A stretch of DNA of 36,466 bases from an uncultured bacterium (GTDB lineage: Bacteria; Bacillota; Clostridia; Lachnospirales; Lachnospiraceae): contig CAMFGH010000017.1 of NCBI GenBank assembly GCA_945949875.1, forward strand, positions 1 through 36,466. Direction: 5' to 3'. A model generated the notes under the pieces. The model was not told the origin of the DNA. It saw only the letters and a program-made list of their open reading frames with translations, and made no database searches. Made by a program: the position numbers and the translations under genes. Positions within the stretch are counted from its first letter, which is position 1; each line of letters opens with the position of its first letter. Below, one piece after another: positions 6,814 to 14,894 of the stretch.

Positions 6814-8448
6814 ATGATTCAGGCTAATAATGTCACATTACGTCTGGGGAAAAAGGCGTTATTTGAAGACGTTAACATTAAATTTACAGAAGGAAACTGC
6901 TACGGTCTGATCGGTGCCAACGGTGCCGGCAAATCCACCTTTCTGAAAATCCTGTCCGGTGCACTGGAAACAACCAGTGGCGAAGTCACCATGACTCCGG
7001 GGCAGAGACTTTCCGTTTTGGAACAGGATCATTTCAAATATGATGCCTATCAGGTACTGGATACCGTCATCATGGGTAATGCCCGTCTGTATGAAATCAT
7101 GAAAGAAAAAGAAGCCATTTATGCAAAGGAAGATTTTTCAGATGAAGATGGCATTCGTGCCAGCGAACTGGAAACAGAATTTGCAGAAATGGATGGATGG
7201 GATGCAGAAACCAATGCTGCCATGCTCTTAAACGGTCTTGGAATCGAAACAGAGCTTCATTATGCTATGATGTCCGACCTGGATGGTAACCAGAAGGTCA
7301 AAGTACTTCTGGCAAAAGCATTATTTGGTAATCCGGATATTCTTCTGCTGGATGAGCCTACCAACCACCTGGACCTGGATGCTATCGGATGGCTGGAAGA
7401 GTTCCTGATCAACTTTAACAACACCGTCATCGTGGTCTCCCACGACCGTTATTTCTTAAATAAAGTATGTACCCATATCGCAGATATTGATTACGGAAAG
7501 ATTCAACTTTATGCCGGGAACTATGATTTCTGGTATGAATCCAGCCAGCTCCTGATCAAACAGCGGAAGGAAGCAAACAAAAAGAAAGAGGAACAGATCA
7601 AGGAATTACAGGAATTTATCTCCCGTTTCTCTGCCAACGCTTCCAAATCCAAACAGGCAACTTCCAGAAAACGTGCACTGGAAAAAATTCAGCTGGATGA
7701 AATCAAACCATCCAGCAGAAAATATCCTTATATCGATTTCCGTCCGGAACGCGAAATCGGTAATGACGTTTTGTTAGTGGAAAATCTTTCCAAAACCATC
7801 AATGGAGAAAAGGTTCTGGACAACATTTCCTTTATTGTAGGACATGATGACAAAATTGCGTTTGTTGGAAGCAACGAGCTTGCCAAAACAACCCTGTTCC
7901 AGATTCTTGCCGGCGAATTAGAACCGGACGAGGGAAGTTACAAATGGGGTGTTACCACTTCCCAGGCCTATTTTCCAAAGGATAACACTGCAGAATTTGA
8001 TAACGACTACAACATCACAGAATGGTTGACCGGCTACTCTCCTGTCAAAGATGTTACTTATGTCCGCGGTTTCCTCGGACGTATGCTGTTTGCCGGAGAA
8101 GATGGTGTAAAAAAAGTAAAGGTATTATCCGGTGGTGAGAAGGTACGCTGCTTATTATCCAAAATGATGATCAGCGGTGCCAACTGCCTGATTTTTGATG
8201 AGCCTACCAACCATCTGGATATGGAATCTATTACTGCATTAAATGAAGGCATGAAAAAATTCCCTGGGGTTGAGTTATTCTCCTGCCATGACCATCAGGT
8301 GGTACAGACCACTGCAAACCGTATCATTGAATTGTTACCAAATGGTACCATGATCGATAAAATTACCACTTATGACGAGTATCTGGAAAATGATGAGATG
8401 GCCAGAAAGAGAACTATCTACACTAAGACCACTGAGGATGAGGATTAA
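6814..8448 (+). CDS. ABC-F family ATPase (YkpA/YbiT-like)
   Basis: ABC-F proteins have two ABC domains and no membrane part. They usually bind the ribosomal E site to rescue or tune translation, and some protect against antibiotics. Domain 1 has Walker A GANGAGKST at 34-42 and the LLLDEPTNHLD Walker B/D-loop. A charged linker (about 245-300, rich in Lys and Glu) follows, then domain 2 with VLSGGEK and FDEPTNHLD. Two motifs depart from textbook form: signature 1 is LDGNQ at 156-160, and Walker A 2 is GSNELAKTT at 352-360. I believe these are shared by the YkpA/YbiT branch, but this is from memory. The ATG has TTGGAGGA 7 bases upstream. The PHP gene follows after 75 bp. No resistance role can be read from sequence alone. 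Confidence 0.9.
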   Translation: MIQANNVTLRLGKKALFEDVNIKFTEGNCYGLIGANGAGKSTFLKILSGALETTSGEVTMTPGQRLSVLEQDHFKYDAYQVLDTVIMGNARLYEIMKEKEAIYAKEDFSDEDGIRASELETEFAEMDGWDAETNAAMLLNGLGIETELHYAMMSDLDGNQKVKVLLAKALFGNPDILLLDEPTNHLDLDAIGWLEEFLINFNNTVIVVSHDRYFLNKVCTHIADIDYGKIQLYAGNYDFWYESSQLLIKQRKEANKKKEEQIKELQEFISRFSANASKSKQATSRKRALEKIQLDEIKPSSRKYPYIDFRPEREIGNDVLLVENLSKTINGEKVLDNISFIVGHDDKIAFVGSNELAKTTLFQILAGELEPDEGSYKWGVTTSQAYFPKDNTAEFDNDYNITEWLTGYSPVKDVTYVRGFLGRMLFAGEDGVKKVKVLSGGEKVRCLLSKMMISGANCLIFDEPTNHLDMESITALNEGMKKFPGVELFSCHDHQVVQTTANRIIELLPNGTMIDKITTYDEYLENDEMARKRTIYTKTTEDED

Positions 8449-8523
8449 GATTTCGGTTCGTAACAGATTTCTGATTTTCAGATATTTCCAAATCATGATA
8501 ATAAGGATGCACGGAACGCAAAT

Positions 8524-9378
8524 ATGGTAGATTTACATGTACACTCAAATAAATCCGATGGTACCCTCTCTCCTTCTGAGCTGGTGGCATATGCTGTAGA
8601 GAAAGGACTAACTGCCTTTGCTTTAACAGACCACGATACCACAGAGGGCCTGAAAGAGGCAATGGAGACCGCTGCTTCCTTTGTGAAAGCCGGAAAACAA
8701 ATTGAGGTCATTCCGGGCATTGAGTTTTCTACCGAGTACGAAGGCAGAGATGTCCATATCCTTGGGCTTTATATCGATTATAGAAACCCGGCCTTCCAGA
8801 AACATCTGCAAAAGTTTGTGGATTCCCGTATCGAAAGAAACCGCAAAATGTGTTACAAGCTTCGGGAAGAAGGCGGCATCGAAATTACTTATGAAAAGCT
8901 TTTAGCCGAAAACCCGGATGCCGTCATTACCAGAGCTCATTATGCCCGTTATCTGCTGGACCACGGATATATAAAAAGTCTTTCAGAGGCATTTGACCGT
9001 TATATCGGAGATCACTGCAAATACTTCATTCCAAGAGAAAAAGTCACTCCTGTTCAGGCTGTGCAACTTATTCTGGAAGCGGGTGGAATTCCTATTTTGG
9101 CCCACCCTATCCTCTATCATATGAGTGAACCAAAATTAAAAGAGCTCACCATGGAACTGAAAGAAGCCGGACTGGTAGGAATCGAAGCCATTTATTCCAC
9201 CTATAACAGCAGGGAAGAACGCCAGATTCGCACATTAGCCAAAGAATGTGATTTGTGTATCAGTGGAGGATCTGATTTTCACGGGGATGCAAAACCGGGA
9301 CTGGATTTAGGCACCGGTTATGGAAGACTGTATGTTCCGGAAGAAGTTTTGGAAAATTTAAAGAAATATACTACATGA
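8524..9378 (+). CDS. PHP-domain metal-dependent phosphoesterase (TrpH/YciV-like)
   Basis: The 284-residue protein is a stand-alone PHP phosphoesterase. Characterised relatives (E. coli YciV/RNase AM and Chromobacterium 3',5'-nucleotidase) hydrolyse pAp-type nucleotides or trim 5' ends of RNA. Metal ligands are visible: HVHSNKSDG with H5, H7 and D12, LTDHDT at 35-39, E67 in PGIEFS, H78 in DVHILG, the AHP motif near 195, and GGSDFHG near 252. The start ATG at 8524 has only a weak GGA upstream, and no better in-frame start exists. It lies 75 bp after the ABC-F gene with no hairpin between, and a strong terminator follows, so the two are probably co-transcribed. That pairing of a ribosome factor and an RNA or nucleotide phosphoesterase is suggestive only. 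The exact substrate is unknown. Confidence 0.88.
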   Translation: MVDLHVHSNKSDGTLSPSELVAYAVEKGLTAFALTDHDTTEGLKEAMETAASFVKAGKQIEVIPGIEFSTEYEGRDVHILGLYIDYRNPAFQKHLQKFVDSRIERNRKMCYKLREEGGIEITYEKLLAENPDAVITRAHYARYLLDHGYIKSLSEAFDRYIGDHCKYFIPREKVTPVQAVQLILEAGGIPILAHPILYHMSEPKLKELTMELKEAGLVGIEAIYSTYNSREERQIRTLAKECDLCISGGSDFHGDAKPGLDLGTGYGRLYVPEEVLENLKKYTT

Positions 9379-9383
9379 CAAAA

Positions 9384-9427
9384 GCAATATCCCATGGATG
9401 ATACCATCACATGGGATATTGCCTTTT
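9384..9427 (+). terminator. Strong intrinsic terminator after the PHP gene, possibly bidirectional
   Basis: A perfect 13-bp stem, GCAATATCCCATG (9384-9396) with CATGGGATATTGC (9410-9422), is followed by CTTTTTAT. On the minus strand the same stem is followed by TTTTG, so it may also stop the convergent aldolase transcript. Confidence 0.9.
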
Positions 9428-9487
9428 TATGGGTTACACATTTTGAAGAAAAAAACAATCTGATTTATTCTATCATATCTGTATGAT

Positions 9488-10339
9488 CTACTCTGCCTTA
9501 CCTGCACATCCACATACAGTCATGCGGTTCATGACAAGTTCTTTTACAGCTGCCATTCCTACCTTACCAAAAGCTTTGGGATCAAAGGTATCCGGAGCTT
9601 CCGCCTGGAGCTGTTTGCAGGCATCGGTAAATGCTTTCCTAAGTTCTGTAGCAAAGTTTACTTTGCTGATACCGCGGCTTACACAGTCTGCCACTTCCTC
9701 ATCACTGATACCGGAAGCTCCATGTAATACAAGGGGAATAGAAACTACTTTTGCAATATCAGATAATCTTTCTTTATCCAATACAGGAGTTCCTTTATAA
9801 AAGCCATGTGCAGTACCGATTGCAATGGCAAGGGAATCAACCCCTGTTTTTTCTACAAATTCTACAGCTTCATTTACATCGGTATAGATATCATCTTTTA
9901 CTTCCAGGTCATCTTCTTTTCCACCGACTTTGCCAAGCTCAGCTTCTACCGGAATTCCTTTTTCATGAGCATATTCCACCACTTTTCTGGTTTTGGCAAT
10001 ATTTTCAGCAAAAACTTCTTTTGAACCATCGATCATAACAGAAGTGTATCCATTTTCAATACACTCTACAGCCAGTTCATAGTTGCTGCCATGGTCTAAA
10101 TGCAGGCATACAGGCACAGAAGCTTTTTCTGCTTCTGCTTTTACAATCCCGGCATAGGTAGCACTATTACCATATTTAATGGTAGATGGTGTGGTCTGAA
10201 TCATAACAGGTGCTTTCAGTTCCTCTGCAGCTGCAATAATGGCTTTTACCATTTCCATATTTTCTGCATTGAATGCACCTACTGCGTATCCACCATCTCT
10301 GGCATCTAATAACATTTTCTTTGAATCAACTAATGGCAT
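9488..10339 (-). CDS. Class II fructose/ketose-bisphosphate aldolase
   Basis: This zinc-dependent aldolase splits fructose-1,6-bisphosphate, or a related ketose bisphosphate such as tagatose-1,6-bisphosphate, into two triose phosphates in the cytosol. The class II signature is clear: HLDHG at 80-84 with catalytic Asp82 and zinc ligand His83, VEAELGKVGG, GTAHGFYKG, LHGASG and the phosphate-binding SKVNFATELR. At 283 residues it fits the short class IIA/GatY-KbaY group. I place the start at the ATG at 10339 because GGGAGGAAGG sits just upstream and MPLVDSKK is a typical N terminus; a 26-residue extension to 10417 has no ribosome site. It is divergent from an AraC-type regulator, so sugar-responsive control is plausible. 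No sugar kinase or transporter is adjacent, so I cannot say which ketose is used in vivo. Confidence 0.92.
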   Translation of the reverse strand: MPLVDSKKMLLDARDGGYAVGAFNAENMEMVKAIIAAAEELKAPVMIQTTPSTIKYGNSATYAGIVKAEAEKASVPVCLHLDHGSNYELAVECIENGYTSVMIDGSKEVFAENIAKTRKVVEYAHEKGIPVEAELGKVGGKEDDLEVKDDIYTDVNEAVEFVEKTGVDSLAIAIGTAHGFYKGTPVLDKERLSDIAKVVSIPLVLHGASGISDEEVADCVSRGISKVNFATELRKAFTDACKQLQAEAPDTFDPKAFGKVGMAAVKELVMNRMTVCGCAGKAE

Positions 10340-10607
10340 AATCCTTCCTCCCTGTATGTCCAAATGTTTCTTTTTATCTGAATCACGTATTTTAACGCAA
10401 TTCCTATGGAAAAACATATCCTATATTCCGGATACGTTTTCTTATTGTTTCCATCCGATTACAATATATATTATATCTGGTAAAACTTTAAAAAGAAGAC
10501 ATTTTCCAGACATTTTCATAGGTTTTATGACGCATTTTCGCATTTTTATTGCATCTTTTTCCCATTTTAGATAAGATAAAAAAAGAACCAAAAACGGAGG
10601 GAATCTT

Positions 10608-11462
10608 ATGAGAACTGCTTATACCGATTTAAATATCCAGACCACCATAGACGATACCACTTTTTATGTTCTAAATATTGTATTTGAATGCTTTTTACGT
10701 TCCATGCCAAAGCACAGCCATGGCAATAACAGTTATGAAATCCACTATATTCCCTATGGACATGGAACCTTAAATATCAATAATCAGGTTTACGAAGCCA
10801 CTCCTGGTAGCCTGTACATGACCGGTCCCCATGTGGAACATGAGCAGATTCCCGACAAGGACGATCCCATGGCAGAATACTGCATTTATTTTAAGCTACA
10901 GAAAAATTCTTCCCACAAATCCTCTTCCGGAAATACTGCTGCTCTCTTTGCTGCCACACATTTCTGGTTTGGACAGGACAACCAGGATCTCTATCCGATT
11001 ATGCAGCAGATCTTTTTTGAATTAGAGAATAAATACACCGGCTACATGATTCAGGTGGAATCCCTGCTGCAGCAGTGTATTGTAAAAATTGTGCGCAATT
11101 ATGAAAATAAAAAGGAATCCGACTCCCACTTTACCCGTTCCAATCTGGTAGACAGCAAATATTTAATTGTGGAGGAAAGTTTCCTGTATGATTATGAGAC
11201 CATTACCCTGGAAAGCCTCGCCAAACGCCTTGGCCTGGGAATCCGCCAGACAGAACGTTTTTTAAAAGATTACTATGGCAAAACATTTACCCAGAAAAAG
11301 ACCGAAGCCCGTATGTCCATGGCAAAGATTTTTTTAAACGATAAAGAGCTCAGCATATCGGAAATCGCCAAAAGACTGAACTATTCCTCTGCTGAGCACT
11401 TTGCTTATGCATTCAAACGATATTATGGTATTTCTGCCAGTGCTTACCGTAAACAAAGTTAA
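10608..11462 (+). CDS. AraC/XylS-family transcriptional regulator
   Basis: A 284-residue regulator with the usual two parts. The N-terminal half looks like a cupin-type sensing domain (HSHGNNSYEIHYIPYGHGTL, then a glycine-proline turn ATPGSLYMTGP and HVEH). The C-terminal 100 residues carry two helix-turn-helix motifs: LESLAKRLGLGIRQTERFLK and ISEIAKRLNYSSAEHFAYAF, followed by FKRYYGISASAYRKQ. The ATG has GGAGGG 7 bases upstream. The divergent arrangement with the aldolase gene, sharing a 268-bp intergenic region, suggests that it controls that gene, itself, or both; the ligand is probably a sugar but this is inference. The TAA stop overlaps the stop of the convergent membrane protein gene. 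Confidence 0.9.
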   Translation: MRTAYTDLNIQTTIDDTTFYVLNIVFECFLRSMPKHSHGNNSYEIHYIPYGHGTLNINNQVYEATPGSLYMTGPHVEHEQIPDKDDPMAEYCIYFKLQKNSSHKSSSGNTAALFAATHFWFGQDNQDLYPIMQQIFFELENKYTGYMIQVESLLQQCIVKIVRNYENKKESDSHFTRSNLVDSKYLIVEESFLYDYETITLESLAKRLGLGIRQTERFLKDYYGKTFTQKKTEARMSMAKIFLNDKELSISEIAKRLNYSSAEHFAYAFKRYYGISASAYRKQS

Positions 11463-12439
11463 TGGGCAATAATCACCAGCACCAGTAAAAGGGAAAGAAA
11501 AATACTGAGAAGCCCTGAGCTTATTCTCATGCTCTTAGGTTTTCCGTAATATACATTATCCGAAGGCGGTGTAAGGGCATAGGGAATGTGCATCTCTTCC
11601 AGTTTATCCAGAAGCTGCTTTGCATTCTTTGTCATCTGCTCCTTCAGCCCAAAGCTGACAGTCTGGGCAAACCAGTGTTTTGCAAGCATGAGATTTTCCA
11701 GAATATATTCTGCTTTTCCCATAAAATAACAATACTTTATAAAATCATATCTGGTACCAATCCGTCCTGCCTTATAGACTTTGGTCAGATAGCTTTTTAC
11801 TGCAATTCCGTTTTTCTCAAACACCATCTGGCGAAATGCCAGTTCCTGAAACAGCATGGCTGCCTGCCTCATCAGCTTTCTGCTGAGATTCGGATTATTG
11901 AGCCAGTTTTTCTGAAAGACATCCAGACAAATCTTATAATTTTCAGCATCTTCCAGCTCTCCATAAAATCTGCACCAGAAATAATCGTACATCATCTGCG
12001 TTTTTATACTTAATTTCGGATAAAGTTCTTTGAACCGATTCAGATTCTCATATGCTGCATCAAAATCACCACTGACCAGATACGCATCTGTCCGGTTCAG
12101 ACGCTGTGAAAGCCGGCTCTTTTTCAGGATGTAAAACTTCTCCAGATAGGTCATGCACTCCAGGTAAGCATCAAATTCACAGTATTCCGACATGATCTCC
12201 TGCAGATTGTAATTCCTCATGATAGCCAGCATGAAATAGGCATAGAGCAGCCACAGGAGGATCAGTAACATATTGGATATTCCCATACTGTAGCTGAAAT
12301 TAGTTTCCAGAATACTGGTATAAAATCCGTCCAGTCCTATGGCCGCAAAGAGCAGGATGGGCCAGACCACCATCATAAAGAAATGCAGTGTTTTAACGTT
12401 TCTGACTTTTTGTTTTATCTCGATTGTTTGATTCTTCAT
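11459..12439 (-). CDS. Membrane protein with TPR-like helical middle domain, unknown function
   Basis: I do not recognise this 326-residue protein. Two hydrophobic segments (about 20-40 and 52-75) start it and one ends it (about 305-325), so it is membrane-anchored at both ends. The region between, about 85-285, is all-helical in character with repeated aromatic and Ala/Leu spacing typical of TPR-like repeats (for example AYLVSGDFDAAYENLNRFKE and YFMGKAEYILENLMLAKHWF). It is the last gene of the polyphosphate cluster: its start is 12 bp after the small acidic gene's stop, which implies translational coupling, since no strong ribosome site is seen (AAGGG is 16 bases away). It ends by overlapping the stop codon of the convergent AraC gene. 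A scaffold role for the neighbouring polyphosphate enzymes is conceivable but unsupported. Confidence 0.7.
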   Translation of the reverse strand: MKNQTIEIKQKVRNVKTLHFFMMVVWPILLFAAIGLDGFYTSILETNFSYSMGISNMLLILLWLLYAYFMLAIMRNYNLQEIMSEYCEFDAYLECMTYLEKFYILKKSRLSQRLNRTDAYLVSGDFDAAYENLNRFKELYPKLSIKTQMMYDYFWCRFYGELEDAENYKICLDVFQKNWLNNPNLSRKLMRQAAMLFQELAFRQMVFEKNGIAVKSYLTKVYKAGRIGTRYDFIKYCYFMGKAEYILENLMLAKHWFAQTVSFGLKEQMTKNAKQLLDKLEEMHIPYALTPPSDNVYYGKPKSMRISSGLLSIFLSLLLVLVIIAH

Positions 12440-12451
12440 GCTTTAGATTAC

Positions 12452-12712
12452 TTACCCTTCTACAATAAGGTATCTTCCATCTCCCACTTCAAACACTTCA
12501 GAAGCATCCAGTGCTTCTTCCACGTCCTGGACATCCAGACCCTCTTCTTCAAAATATTCCATCACCTCATCCGGTGAGTCCACTACGACTGCAATGCAGT
12601 CTTCCAGAAAAGCCTCAGCTTCTTCTTCGTTTTCTGCCACGTTTTCAGGGAATAACTGGTTTTGTTTCTCCAAAAAACATTGGATTACTGCTTCATCATA
12701 TTCATACGTCAT
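12452..12712 (-). CDS. Small acidic protein of unknown function
   Basis: This 86-residue protein is strongly acidic, with Glu and Asp making up about a third of it and very few basic residues. It has no membrane segment or Cys pair. It ends with VGDGRYLIVEG. I have an impression of similar small proteins in Lachnospiraceae that are sometimes labelled glyoxalase, but no glyoxalase metal motif is visible and I would not use that name. The ATG at 12712 has GGAGGG 7 bases upstream, so it is a real gene. It lies 38 bp after ppk1 and 12 bp before the membrane protein gene, probably in one operon. A role as a basic-surface or polyphosphate-machinery partner is speculation. Confidence 0.75.
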   Translation of the reverse strand: MTYEYDEAVIQCFLEKQNQLFPENVAENEEEAEAFLEDCIAVVVDSPDEVMEYFEEEGLDVQDVEEALDASEVFEVGDGRYLIVEG

Positions 12713-12750
12713 TTATCTGCCCTCCATATTCTCAGCAATCTGAACCTTCT

Positions 12751-14880
12751 CTATTCATGATGCTGTGCCGGAATAAAAACTCTGTCTTCTTTTATTTTGA
12801 CATCGTTTTTAACCAGTTCCTTTGCCTCCTGACAAAAACAATCCTGTGCACAGAATGGCTCTTGTCCGCGACGGTTACATTTAACATATACGCCGCCAGG
12901 TGTTAAAATATGTGCCTTTGTATTATCTTTTAATTGACATTGTAAAATATGAAATGCTTTTTCTTTTATCTCTTCCTTTTCAATGGGGAATAGAATTTCC
13001 ACGCGCCTCTCCAGGTTACGTGGCATCCAGTCTGCACTGGAACAGTACATCTCCGGCTTGCCATCATTTTCAAAGAAAAAGATTCGTGCATGCTCCAGGA
13101 AATTACCCACAATGGAACGAACGGTAATGTTTTCACTGATTCCCGGTATTCCCACCTTAAGGCAACAGATTCCCCGAACGATCAGTTCAATCTTTACCCC
13201 TGCTGCAGAAGCCTCATAAAGCGCTGCTATCACATCTTTGTCGCACAAAGAATTCATCTTTGCAATAATGTGTGCATGACGTCCGGAAAGAGCATGCTCT
13301 TTTTCTCTTCGGATCAGATATAAAAATCTGTCCTTCAGCCACAATGGTGCTACCGCCAGTTTATTCCAGCTTCTGGGTTCCGAATAGCCGGAAAGCATGT
13401 TAAAGACTGCTGTGGCGTCTTCACCGATCTGCTCATTACATGTCATAAGCCCTACATCGGTATACAATTTTGCAGTGGAATCATTATAGTTACCGGTTCC
13501 CAGATGCACATATCTTCGGATACCATCTTCCTCCCGGCGAACCACAAGGGTAATTTTACAGTGGGTCTTTAATCCCACCAGACCATAGATCACATGGCAT
13601 CCTGCTTTTTCCAGTTTTCTCGCCCAGATGATATTGTTTTCTTCATCAAAACGTGCTTTCAGCTCTACCAGAACCGTAACCTGTTTTCCGTTTTCCGCAG
13701 CCTGTGCCAGTGCTGCTATGATCGGAGAATTGCCGCTTACCCGGTACAGGGTCTGCTTGATGGCAAGGACTTCCGGGTCTTTGGATGCCTGTTTGATAAA
13801 ATCAACCACCGGCTCAAAGGTCTGATAAGGATGATGAAGGAAGATATCACCTTTGCATATGGCAGCAAAGATATCTTCTTCCTCAAGAAATTCCGGTACC
13901 GGCTGAGGAGTATATTTTGGAGTCTTATAGTCCTCAAATCCATCCAGTCCATAGACCTTCATCAGTACGGTTAGATCCAGTGGCCCCGGGATTCGATACA
14001 CATCTTCCTCATCTACCATCAGCTCTTCTTTTAAGATTCCTAACAGTTTCTCATCGGCGCCCTCTTCCACTTCCAGCCGGATGACCTGGCCCCACTGTCT
14101 CTTTTTCAGCTGCTTCTCGATTTCCACCAGCAGATCTTCTGCTTCATCTTCCTCAATGGAAAGGTCTGCATTCCTCATGATCCGGAATGGACACACATAA
14201 TCAATATCATAATTCAAGAATAATTTGTCAATATTTCGTTCAATAATCTCTTCCAGGAATATGACGGATGTGATTTCCTCTTCTTTCCCGGGAATTGGGA
14301 CCACTCTGGGAAGTACCGATGGTACCTGTACTGTGGCAAATTCCACTTCCCCATCTCCCTGTTTTTTATGGACCAGTGCTCCCAGATTCAGGGACTTGTT
14401 GCGGATCAGCGGAAATGGTCTGGAGGAATCCAGTGCCATGGGTGTCAGAACCGGATACACATTGTCCATAAAATAATGGTCTACATATTCTCCCTGCTGC
14501 CTGGTCAGTTCTTCATGACACTGCACGATCTGGAGACCTTCTTTTAAAAGTGCCGGCACCAGCTGATGGTTATAGACCCGGTACTGCTGCTCCACCAGAT
14601 CGTGGGTTACCACATTCAGCTTTTCCAGCTGCTTTTTGGGTTTTAAGCCAGCAATATCAGGCTTGGTATATCCTGCATTCTCCATATCCTTCAGGGATGC
14701 AACCCGAACCATAAAAAATTCATCCAGATTGGAGGCTGTAATGCTCAAAAACTTCAGCCGGTCAAAAAGTGGTATTTTCACATCCTTTGCTTCGCCAAGT
14801 ACACGTTGATTGAAAAGCACCCAGCTCAGTTCCCTGTTTTCGTAATACTCCGGATTTTCATAATCATGCTTCAGTTCCAT
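12751..14880 (-). CDS. ppk1: Polyphosphate kinase 1
   Basis: PPK1 polymerises the gamma-phosphate of ATP into inorganic polyphosphate and can run backwards; it often sits at the membrane. The 709-residue length is typical. The N-terminal domain has ENRELSWVLFNQRVLGEA and FLSITASNLDEFFMVRVA. The catalytic core shows AIKQTLYRVS, ARFDEENNI and LKTHCK, with His440 as the likely phosphorylated His. YVHLGTGNYND follows (459 onward), then EHARIFFF and SSADWMPRNLERRVE. The last 45 residues contain four cysteines (CNRRGQEPFCAQDCFC) where relatives usually have few. The ATG has GGGAGAT 8 bases upstream. The ppx-like gene ends 14 bp upstream and the small acidic gene follows, so this is an operon combining polyphosphate synthesis and turnover. 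Confidence 0.96.
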   Translation of the reverse strand: MELKHDYENPEYYENRELSWVLFNQRVLGEAKDVKIPLFDRLKFLSITASNLDEFFMVRVASLKDMENAGYTKPDIAGLKPKKQLEKLNVVTHDLVEQQYRVYNHQLVPALLKEGLQIVQCHEELTRQQGEYVDHYFMDNVYPVLTPMALDSSRPFPLIRNKSLNLGALVHKKQGDGEVEFATVQVPSVLPRVVPIPGKEEEITSVIFLEEIIERNIDKLFLNYDIDYVCPFRIMRNADLSIEEDEAEDLLVEIEKQLKKRQWGQVIRLEVEEGADEKLLGILKEELMVDEEDVYRIPGPLDLTVLMKVYGLDGFEDYKTPKYTPQPVPEFLEEEDIFAAICKGDIFLHHPYQTFEPVVDFIKQASKDPEVLAIKQTLYRVSGNSPIIAALAQAAENGKQVTVLVELKARFDEENNIIWARKLEKAGCHVIYGLVGLKTHCKITLVVRREEDGIRRYVHLGTGNYNDSTAKLYTDVGLMTCNEQIGEDATAVFNMLSGYSEPRSWNKLAVAPLWLKDRFLYLIRREKEHALSGRHAHIIAKMNSLCDKDVIAALYEASAAGVKIELIVRGICCLKVGIPGISENITVRSIVGNFLEHARIFFFENDGKPEMYCSSADWMPRNLERRVEILFPIEKEEIKEKAFHILQCQLKDNTKAHILTPGGVYVKCNRRGQEPFCAQDCFCQEAKELVKNDVKIKEDRVFIPAQHHE

Positions 14881-14894
14881 ATGATATCTCCCAA

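Noticed and set aside
10340-10417. N-terminal extension of the class II aldolase
   Set aside because: The 26 extra residues lack a ribosome site and any conservation; the internal ATG has GGGAGGAAGG and the normal N terminus.
12452-12712. Glyoxalase annotation for the small acidic protein
   Set aside because: No glyoxalase metal-ligand pattern or fold length is present; the name appears to be inherited from database labels.
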